A stretch of DNA of 8,154 bases from Clostridia bacterium (lineage in GTDB: Bacteria; Bacillota; Clostridia; Oscillospirales; CAG-272), in assembly GCA_017518025.1 (NCBI GenBank), contig JAFWWR010000334.1, positions 1 to 8,154 of the forward strand, read 5' to 3'. Each line of letters begins with the position of its first letter. The stretch's first letter is position 1. The position numbers were made by a program, and so were the translations under genes. Shown piece by piece: positions 1 to 5,701 of this stretch. The notes under the pieces were generated by a model. That model did not search any database and was not told where the DNA came from. It saw only the letters and a program-made list of their open reading frames with translations.

Positions 1-552
1 TATTTCCTCCGCGGTGTATCTGTCCGTTCCTTCGACCCTGATATTGCGCACCACGAAGAAGAACTTGTATATCAGTCCCAGCAGGATAACGACGAAAGCA
101 GTAATGAGCAGAGCCAGGAACAGGCCCCGCTTGTGCTCGATGAACCGCCGTCTGCTGGCGGCCTTTTCTTTGACGTCTTTAAGGTCCCTGCGGTTTCTGT
201 CGCCTGCGTTCCCGAAGAGGCCTCCCCTTCTCCTTCCTCCGTCGTTTTTGCCTGCGGAAGGACGGCTCACGAGGATGGTGTCGCCGGACCCCGGCGGGTC
301 GAAACTGACCCGGTACGCCTCAGCGCCCCGGTCCGTGTAGAAATCCCGTTCCTCCGCCTCGTCGCGGGGCGCGGGCGCCGGTTCCTCCTTCGGAGGATCC
401 TTTTTCAGATGGTCCCAGCCGTGGAAGATCATGTCGATGCGCCGTTTTTTCTGTGCTTTTGTGAAAATGCCGTCAGGGTACACGTACAGAACGGGCTCGC
501 GCTCACGCGGGTCCGCCGCGGGGACCTGTGTCCTTCTGTACTCCGGCGTCAT
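1..552 (-). CDS. ftsQ: Cell division protein FtsQ/DivIB, N-terminal part (runs off the left edge)
   Basis: FtsQ/DivIB is a bitopic divisome protein that binds FtsL and FtsB/DivIC and helps control septal wall synthesis. The frame is open from an ATG at 552 to base 1, giving 184 residues with no stop. Residues 1-141 are hydrophilic and charged, 143-165 form one transmembrane helix (GLFLALLITAFVVILLGLIY), and 167-184 begin a POTRA domain (VVRNIRVEGTDRYTAEEI), the family's hallmark just after the membrane. The remaining POTRA and beta domains lie outside the window. The ATG was chosen because GGAG stands 9 bases upstream (562-565) and it follows the murG stop by 18 bases. The next Met, at residue 41, has no binding site. 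The cytoplasmic tail is far longer than the roughly 25-30 residues of E. coli FtsQ or B. subtilis DivIB. Identity rests on the helix plus POTRA start and on position after murG. Confidence 0.85.
   Translation of the reverse strand, partial: MTPEYRRTQVPAADPREREPVLYVYPDGIFTKAQKKRRIDMIFHGWDHLKKDPPKEEPAPAPRDEAEERDFYTDRGAEAYRVSFDPPGSGDTILVSRPSAGKNDGGRRRGGLFGNAGDRNRRDLKDVKEKAASRRRFIEHKRGLFLALLITAFVVILLGLIYKFFFVVRNIRVEGTDRYTAEEI
383..397. repeat. 15-base hairpin sequence, copy 1 (inside ftsQ)
   Basis: TCCTCCTTCGGAGGA is a 6-base perfect inverted repeat around a 3-base loop. Here a single mismatch (382/398) followed by GG/CC (380-381, 399-400) extends the stem. It lies in coding sequence for the charged tail of FtsQ. 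The same 15 bases occur in murF at 5505-5519, in a different codon phase. Confidence 0.6.
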
Positions 553-570
553 CTTCCTGTTCTCCGTTTG

Positions 571-1710
571 TTATCCTTTATTATTTCCTACAAGTTTCAG
601 AATATCTTCATAGATGAGCTTGTTTGCGTCGAGAGTGGCGAACGCTTTGATTTTCCCGCACATCCCCTCGCGCTCTTCCCGTCCCTCATCCGAGAAGAGA
701 TATTCGATCTTCTCCGCGATAAGTCCGGGATTCTCTGCCAGCTCCTTTTCCTCGTACACCAGCGCCGCGCCCGCGTCGGCGAGCACTCTGGCGTTCCTAA
801 ACTGGTGGTTCTCCGCCACGTTGGGGCTGGGGATGAAGATCGCGCACTTGCCGCTCATGGCAAGCTCTGAGACGGTCATGGCTCCCGCCCGGCTGACGGT
901 GATATCCGCCGCCGCCATGCGGAGCGGCATGTCGTATATGTACTCGGTCATCTGAATATTCGGGTAGCGGTCCAGCCCTTCCCTTTTATAGATGCCCATG
1001 CAGATCTCGTGTTCGATGGATCCCGTGGCGTGATAGTGGAGCACCTCCGGATGGCGGCAGGTGTATCTCTTCATTATCTCGATCACGGCGTCGTTGACCT
1101 TCTCCGCGCCGAGGGAGCCGCCGTAAGAGAGGATCACTTTCTCGCAGCTGTCCGGGATCCCGAGCCGTTCCCGCGCCTCCTCCCGGGTGACGGCGCTGAA
1201 ACCTCCCATGACGGGATTGCCCACGTGGAGCAGCTTCGATCTGTTCTTTTCGCTGATGGTCTCCGCGGTCTTCTCGAAGTTGAGATAGATCCTGTCCACG
1301 TTGTTCTGGAGCATCTTCACGGCAACGCCGGCGATGGCGTTGGACTCGTGAAGCGCCGTGGGGATCCCCATGGAGGACGCCGCCTTGACCACCGGCCAGG
1401 AGACGTATCCGCCCGTCCCGATCACTATATCGGGTTTGAATTCCTTTATCAGCGACCGCGCCTTGAGGGGCGAGGTGAGAGCCAGATACGCCGCTTTGAT
1501 GTTGGACGGCGACAGGGACCGTTTGATCCCCCGGACCTCGATGAAATGGAGCGGATAGCCCGCCTTTTCCACCAGGCGCGACTCGATCCCGCGCCTCGTC
1601 CCGACGTAGGCGATGACCGCGTCCGGGTCGTTTTTCTTTATGGTGTTTGCGATGGCGAGGGCGGGGTTCACGTGACCGCCCGTTCCGCCTCCGGTCATAA
1701 GAACTCTCAT
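571..1710 (-). CDS. murG: MurG, lipid II synthase (UDP-GlcNAc:lipid I GlcNAc transferase)
   Basis: MurG is a GT-B fold peripheral membrane enzyme on the inner face of the membrane that transfers GlcNAc from UDP-GlcNAc to lipid I, making lipid II. The protein is 379 residues, a normal full length. The first glycine loop GGGTGGHVNPALAIA is at 7-21, the second (GTGGYVSWP) at 98-106, and HESNAIAG at 121-128 corresponds to the usual HEQN motif. In the C-terminal UDP-GlcNAc-binding half, YGGSLGAEKVNDA is at 196-208, SRAGAMTVSEL at 273-283 with the ribose-binding Glu282, and PSPNVAENHQFRNA at 294-307. The start is set by GGAGGAG at 1716-1722, 5 bases before the ATG. The gap from the ftsW stop is only 13 bases and consists almost entirely of this site, which suggests translational coupling. 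The TAA stop at 571-573 lies 18 bases before ftsQ. Confidence 0.97.
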   Translation of the reverse strand: MRVLMTGGGTGGHVNPALAIANTIKKNDPDAVIAYVGTRRGIESRLVEKAGYPLHFIEVRGIKRSLSPSNIKAAYLALTSPLKARSLIKEFKPDIVIGTGGYVSWPVVKAASSMGIPTALHESNAIAGVAVKMLQNNVDRIYLNFEKTAETISEKNRSKLLHVGNPVMGGFSAVTREEARERLGIPDSCEKVILSYGGSLGAEKVNDAVIEIMKRYTCRHPEVLHYHATGSIEHEICMGIYKREGLDRYPNIQMTEYIYDMPLRMAAADITVSRAGAMTVSELAMSGKCAIFIPSPNVAENHQFRNARVLADAGAALVYEEKELAENPGLIAEKIEYLFSDEGREEREGMCGKIKAFATLDANKLIYEDILKLVGNNKG

Positions 1711-1715
1711 TTTAT

Positions 1716-1722
1716 CTCCTCC
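1716..1722 (-). promoter_or_regulatory. Ribosome binding site of murG
   Basis: The minus strand reads GGAGGAG here, 5 bases before the murG ATG and one base after the ftsW TGA. It fills most of the 13-base gap, so ribosomes ending ftsW are well placed to start murG. Confidence 0.85.
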
Positions 1723-1723
1723 G

Positions 1724-3085
1724 TCAGGACGACGATATCTTTCTGTACGACTGGCGGGAGATCGAAAGGACGATACCCATCTCCGCCATGAGCATGATCA
1801 GCGACGAGCCGCCGTATGAGATGAACGGCAGCGAGATACCCGTGTTCGGGATGATGTCGCAGACGACCATCATGTTGAGGAACGCCTGCACGCCCACCTG
1901 AGTCACGATGCCGAACACCGTCAGCGTGGAGAACGTGTCCGGCGCCCGCATGGCGATGACGTAGCCCCGCCAGATGAACGCCACGAACAGGGCGATGAGG
2001 AGGACGGCTCCGATGAAGCCCAGCTCCTCGCACCAGATGGAGAAAATGAAGTCGTTATGCGCCATGGACACGTAGCTGTATTTCTGGTTGCTCTGCCCGA
2101 ATCCGAGGCCGAAGAGGCCGCCGGAGCCGATGGCGAGAACTCCCTGGAAGGTCTGCCAGCCCTCGTTGTGGATGTCCACGTTCTCAGCCGTGAACGTGGT
2201 GAGCCGTTTCAGGGCGTAGGGGTGGGTGGCGATAAATCCGCCCACCGCGCCCGCTCCGAGGATCAGGGACGTTATGACCGTCTGCTTCACGTCGCAGCCG
2301 CCCACCAGCATCACCGCGACGCCGAGAAGCGCCAGGATCACCGTGCCTGACAGATGCTTCTCCAGCATGACCAGGAAGCACGCGGGCACGATAAACAGGA
2401 AGGGGTAAAGGACGTTATATCTGTATTTCTCCCGTCTCGTGAGACAGTTCTTCATTTTGTCGCGGTATTTGTCGATATACCAGGCGAGCACAAGCACCAG
2501 CGAGACTTTCATGACCTCGGAGGGCTGGACGGAGAACGAGCCGATGTAGATCCACCTTTTCGCCTCGCCCTCGATGGTACCGATAACGAGCACCGCGAGG
2601 AGAAGGAGCATCGATACACCGTACGCGAAGAAGGGACCCCATTTTTTGTATTTTCTGTAGGGCACAAGCGCCGCCACCGTCATGAAGACGCCGCCTATGG
2701 CGACAAAGACGAGGTGCTTTTTCAGGTACGTGAACCCGTTTCCGGACTCGGACAGCGCCGTGGGATAACTGGCGCTGAAGACCATGATGGCGCCGAAGGT
2801 CACGAGAAGCAGAACGATGGCGAGCATGATCTTGTCAACTCCGCCCCGGACGCGTTCCACGTCCTGCTGCCACTCGGCTTCTTTTTTCTGTTCCCGGAGC
2901 GCGCGGATCTCCGCGTTGCGGCTTGCGATCTCGCTGCTGTCGCGGCGGGCCACCTCGCGTCCGGTGCCGCGCCGTCTTCCGTATGACGCGCGGGCGGGTC
3001 TGCTCCCCGCTCCCTTGCCGGTCAGATAGTCCGGGCGCCGGGCCGGTCTTCTGCCGCGCAAATTGTTGTTATTGTTGCCGTTCAT
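1724..3085 (-). CDS. ftsW: FtsW/SpoVE-type SEDS lipid II polymerase
   Basis: SEDS proteins are polytopic glycosyltransferases that polymerise lipid II on the outer face of the membrane, working with a class B PBP. The protein has 453 residues. Residues 1-84 are a hydrophilic, Arg-rich tail (with NNNNN near the start and a possible coiled coil at about 56-80). About ten hydrophobic segments follow from residue 86. Family motifs are QPSEVMKVSL (187-196), GWQTFQGVLAIGSGGLFG (309-326), AHNDFIFSIWCEELG (342-356) and PNTGISLPFISYGGSS (413-428). The loop that normally reads PDLG or PDFG with the catalytic Asp instead reads LEKHLSGTVI (241-250), with His244 at the Asp position. The ATG is set by AGGAGGG at 3091-3097, 5 bases upstream; no other Met occurs before residue 87, so the long tail is real. 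It could be the vegetative FtsW or the sporulation paralogue SpoVE; sequence alone does not decide. Confidence 0.95.
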   Translation of the reverse strand: MNGNNNNNLRGRRPARRPDYLTGKGAGSRPARASYGRRRGTGREVARRDSSEIASRNAEIRALREQKKEAEWQQDVERVRGGVDKIMLAIVLLLVTFGAIMVFSASYPTALSESGNGFTYLKKHLVFVAIGGVFMTVAALVPYRKYKKWGPFFAYGVSMLLLLAVLVIGTIEGEAKRWIYIGSFSVQPSEVMKVSLVLVLAWYIDKYRDKMKNCLTRREKYRYNVLYPFLFIVPACFLVMLEKHLSGTVILALLGVAVMLVGGCDVKQTVITSLILGAGAVGGFIATHPYALKRLTTFTAENVDIHNEGWQTFQGVLAIGSGGLFGLGFGQSNQKYSYVSMAHNDFIFSIWCEELGFIGAVLLIALFVAFIWRGYVIAMRAPDTFSTLTVFGIVTQVGVQAFLNMMVVCDIIPNTGISLPFISYGGSSLIMLMAEMGIVLSISRQSYRKISSS

Positions 3086-3090
3086 CAGCG

Positions 3091-3097
3091 CCCTCCT
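3091..3097 (-). promoter_or_regulatory. Ribosome binding site of ftsW
   Basis: The minus strand reads AGGAGGG here, 5 bases before the ATG at 3085. This near-perfect Shine-Dalgarno sequence fixes the start of ftsW and shows that the long hydrophilic N-terminal tail is translated. Confidence 0.85.
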
Positions 3098-3106
3098 TTC
3101 CGCCGA

Positions 3107-3135
3107 ATTATAATTTGCTGAGTCAGAACCGTCTC
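3107..3135 (-). promoter_or_regulatory. Possible internal sigma-A-type promoter ahead of ftsW
   Basis: On the minus strand the 37-base gap between mraY and ftsW holds a perfect TATAAT at 3112-3107. A weak -35 candidate, GAGACG (three of six matches to TTGACA), lies 17 bases upstream at 3135-3130, within the mraY end. Transcription would start about 14 bases before the ftsW ATG, leaving room for the AGGAGGG site. The AT-rich core is also a palindrome (AATTATAATT, 3106-3115), so it may be chance. It would let ftsW, murG and ftsQ be transcribed apart from the Mur ligases. Confidence 0.25.
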
Positions 3136-4133
3136 AGTCCGAATACCGCCGCCGCGCAGAGCGCCACGGTGGCGGCGGAGAACACGAGGACGATCTTCAC
3201 CTCCGACCATCCGCACTGCTCGAAGTGGTGATGGATCGGAGACATTTTGAACAGCCGTTTGCCGTGGGTGATCTTGAAATAGGTCACCTGGAGCATGACG
3301 GACAGCGTCTCGAGGATGAAAACCAGTCCCGCCACCACGATGATGAGCGGATTGTTCATCATGAATGCGCCGCCGACCACGAGACCCCCGAGGAAAATGG
3401 ATCCGGTGTCTCCCATGAACACCCGTGCCGGGTGGAAGTTATACACAAGAAATCCCGCCGTGCCGCCGATGATCACGCCGCCCAGCATGAGAAGCGATCC
3501 GTCCGCCTCCGCCATGCCGGTGAGGAACCCCGCCACGGTGAAGAATACGCCGACCACCAGCGTCACGCTTGACGCCAGACCGTCGATGCCGTCGGTGAGG
3601 TTGACGCTGTTCATCATACCGACGATCAGGATCATAGCGAATACGTAGAAAAAGGGACCGATGTCAAAGGACACATTGAAGTACGGGATGTAGAGCGACG
3701 TCGTCATGTGGCAGAAGAACGTCATGCCGAGCAGGTACAGCGCCGCCGCCGCAAGCTGCAGGAGAAACTTCTGCGGAGCAGTGAGTCCCTCGTTTCTCTT
3801 GTTCCTCAGCTTCGCGGAGTCGTCGATACAGCCGATGAGCCCGCCCATGAGGCCGAGCACAAGAGTGAGTACCAGAGGCAGCGCGGCGGACGCGCCCTCC
3901 CTGATCCACAGGAATACGCTCCCCGCGACGCCCACGACCACCGCGGGCACGATGAAGGCGATGCCGCCCATGGTGGGGGTGCCTTCCTTGCTCTTGTGCC
4001 ATCTGGGGCCGATCTCAAGGATCTTCTGGCCCATTTTCCGGCTTTTCAGCACCGGTATGAGCCATCTGGAGATCAGCACGGTGGCCAAAAACGTGACGGC
4101 AAGGGCGATAATAAACATGATCTTGTATTCCAT
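3123..4133 (-). CDS. mraY: MraY, phospho-MurNAc-pentapeptide translocase (lipid I synthase)
   Basis: MraY is an integral membrane enzyme that moves phospho-MurNAc-pentapeptide from its UDP carrier to undecaprenyl phosphate, forming lipid I. At 336 residues it has the family's normal length, with about ten hydrophobic segments. Hallmarks in order are GTPTMGG (51-57); the Mg-binding DDxxK motif with Asp104, Asp105 and Lys108 followed by RNEGLTAPQK (113-122); NSVNLTDGIDGLA (175-187); NFHPARVFMGDTGSIFLGG (232-250) with Asp242; and the HHHFE triplet at 301-305 followed by CGWSEVKIV. All expected catalytic residues are present. The ATG at 4131-4133 is preceded by GAGGA about 9 bases upstream, a modest binding site. 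It follows murF by 48 bases and precedes ftsW by 37 bases. Many dcw clusters have murD directly after mraY; here it is absent. Confidence 0.97.
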   Translation of the reverse strand: MEYKIMFIIALAVTFLATVLISRWLIPVLKSRKMGQKILEIGPRWHKSKEGTPTMGGIAFIVPAVVVGVAGSVFLWIREGASAALPLVLTLVLGLMGGLIGCIDDSAKLRNKRNEGLTAPQKFLLQLAAAALYLLGMTFFCHMTTSLYIPYFNVSFDIGPFFYVFAMILIVGMMNSVNLTDGIDGLASSVTLVVGVFFTVAGFLTGMAEADGSLLMLGGVIIGGTAGFLVYNFHPARVFMGDTGSIFLGGLVVGGAFMMNNPLIIVVAGLVFILETLSVMLQVTYFKITHGKRLFKMSPIHHHFEQCGWSEVKIVLVFSAATVALCAAAVFGLRRF

Positions 4134-4181
4134 TTGCGTCTGTCCTCTCTCGACGGTGTGATGGGGTCTGTACGAAAAACT

Positions 4182-5657
4182 TTATTTTTTCGCGGGAGCT
4201 CTCTTGGTTTTTTTCTTTTTCAGGATCTCGATGACCTTCTCCGCATGGACTCCGCGGCTCGCTTTTACGAGCAGAACGTCACCTTCGGAGACCGAGTTCA
4301 GTATCATCTCCGCCATGGTCTGCGGGTCCCGTGTGTCGAGGCACACAAAGACGTTTTCGGCTCGGATCCCTTTTTTGATCGCCGCCTCAGCCACCACGTC
4401 GCTCATTTTTCCGTAGCAGAACAGCTTTGAGACCTTCGCCGCGGCAGCGTACTGACCGAGCTGATCGTGCAGAAGACGGGAATAATCGCCCAGCTCGAGC
4501 ATATCGCCCAGAAGCGCCGCCGGCGCGCCGCCGGTCTTTTCCGCCTGCGCCGTCAGCACATCGATGGCCGCGCGCATGGACTCGGGACTTGCGTTGTAAC
4601 AGTCGTCGATCACAGTGATACCGCCCACGTCGTAGATGGACTGCCTCATTTTGGTCCCGAGGTACGAGGTGATGCCCTTCCTGATGTTGTCCACGTCGAG
4701 TCCCAGTACGATACCCACCGAGAACGCCGCCAGGGCGTTATACACGTTGTGTTTTCCGGGAACGCTGACCTCCACGTTTGTGGCGACCTTGTCTGAGTAG
4801 ATCATGTCAAAGGTGGAGCCGTTCGGCTTCGTTCTTATGTTCACGGCGCGGAAATCGCCGTTTCTGTTGAACACGCTCATGAGCTTCGGACGCCTGTCCG
4901 CCTTCAGATACTCGCTGTACAGAAGCGGCTCGTCCGCGTTCAGTATCAGGACGCCGCTCTCTCCCATTCCCGCGCAGATCTCCATTTTGGCACGGCAGAT
5001 GTTCTCTCTCGTGCCGAGGGTCGCCAGGTGGGACGTGCCTATGTTGGTTATGATTGCAATGTCCGGGCGGACGATCTTTGACATATACTCGATCTCGCCG
5101 AGATTGCTCATGCCGAGCTCGATCACGGAGACTTTATCGTCCGGTTCGAGCTCAAACAGCGTCAGCGGGAGACCAAGTTCGTTGTTGAAGTTGCCCTTCG
5201 TCTTGTGGGTCTTCAGCTGAGTCGACGCCACGGAGGCGATCATCTCCTTGGTGGTGGTCTTGCCCACGCTGCCCGTCACCGCCACGAAGGTAGCGCGGGA
5301 CCTGTCCCTGTATTTCGCGGCGAGAGTGCCGAGAGCGCGGATAACGTCGTCCACGACTATCAGCGCCAAAGGAGTCCCGATCTCCTCCGCCGAGGCGGGG
5401 ATACGGGCAGAAAGGACGCACGACGTCCCCAGGGACGCGGCTTCGGGGATGAAGTCCGCCCCGTCGGCGCGGCTTCCCTTGATGGCGCAGAACATGACCC
5501 CTTCTCCTCCTTCGGAGGACGAGGTGGCGATCCCGGTCACTTTTGTATTTTCATCGGCTCCGTTTATTGTCACGATCTTGCCGCCAACGACGTCTGCAAT
5601 CTCACGGGCCGTCGGATTCCACAGTTTCAGTGTTACGCTCATCTTCTTCTTTTTCAA
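4182..5657 (-). CDS. murF: MurF, UDP-MurNAc-tripeptide:D-Ala-D-Ala ligase
   Basis: MurF is the cytoplasmic ATP-dependent Mur ligase that adds D-Ala-D-Ala to UDP-MurNAc-tripeptide, completing the pentapeptide used by MraY. The protein is up to 491 residues, slightly longer than usual. The N-terminal substrate domain spans about 15-120. The central ATPase domain has the P-loop GSVGKTTTK (129-137), KGNFNNELGLPLTL (154-167), ELGMSNLGEIE (180-190) and the carbamylated-Lys segment RAKMEI (222-227). The C-terminal domain has GKHNVYNALA (301-310), DDCYNASPESM (351-361), LGDMLELG (383-390) and LLVKASRG (462-469). A lysine-rich tail (480-491) ends the protein. The start is uncertain. The longest option is TTG at 5655-5657 with AAGG about 5 bases upstream; an ATG at 5640-5642 would give 486 residues with the same AAGGAAGG site about 15 bases away. 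TAA at 4182-4184 ends it. Confidence 0.95.
   Translation of the reverse strand: MKKKKMSVTLKLWNPTAREIADVVGGKIVTINGADENTKVTGIATSSSEGGEGVMFCAIKGSRADGADFIPEAASLGTSCVLSARIPASAEEIGTPLALIVVDDVIRALGTLAAKYRDRSRATFVAVTGSVGKTTTKEMIASVASTQLKTHKTKGNFNNELGLPLTLFELEPDDKVSVIELGMSNLGEIEYMSKIVRPDIAIITNIGTSHLATLGTRENICRAKMEICAGMGESGVLILNADEPLLYSEYLKADRRPKLMSVFNRNGDFRAVNIRTKPNGSTFDMIYSDKVATNVEVSVPGKHNVYNALAAFSVGIVLGLDVDNIRKGITSYLGTKMRQSIYDVGGITVIDDCYNASPESMRAAIDVLTAQAEKTGGAPAALLGDMLELGDYSRLLHDQLGQYAAAAKVSKLFCYGKMSDVVAEAAIKKGIRAENVFVCLDTRDPQTMAEMILNSVSEGDVLLVKASRGVHAEKVIEILKKKKTKRAPAKK
5505..5519. repeat. 15-base hairpin sequence, copy 2 (inside murF)
   Basis: The same TCCTCCTTCGGAGGA as at 383-397, here coding for the SSEGG segment near residues 47-51 of MurF. 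Because the two copies are read in different codon phases, protein similarity does not explain the identity. It could equally be chance in GC-rich sequence. Confidence 0.6.
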
Positions 5658-5672
5658 ACCTTCCTTTCCCGT

Positions 5673-5701
5673 TGTCTGTCTATTGTTCTGTCTGTCTATT
5701 G
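5673..5701. repeat. Tandem 13-base direct repeat across the murE stop codon
   Basis: TGTCTGTCTATTG occurs at 5673-5685 and again at 5689-5701 on the plus strand, a perfect 13-base match with a 16-base period. Read in the coding direction it is CAATAGACAGACA, a GAA spacer, then CAATAGACAGACA. The first copy holds the last murE codon (CAA) and its TAG stop; the second lies in the gap before murF. It looks like a small tandem duplication. Confidence 0.8.

Noticed and set aside
133..870. 245-residue plus-strand frame opposite ftsQ and murG
   Set aside because: It crosses the ftsQ-murG junction antisense to both and has no recognisable domain. Shadow frame.
1009..1791. 260-residue plus-strand frame opposite murG
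   Set aside because: It overlaps murG along most of its length on the other strand and resembles no family. Shadow frame.
4134..4181. 48-base gap between murF and mraY checked for a promoter or terminator
   Set aside because: I see no hairpin with a T-run and no credible -10/-35 pair; only a modest GAGGA binding site for mraY.
4515..4534. GC-only palindromic stretch (GGCGCGCC core) in murF
   Set aside because: It codes for a Gly-Gly-Ala-Pro-Ala-Ala segment; a GC-rich palindrome is expected there, and no T-run follows to make a terminator.
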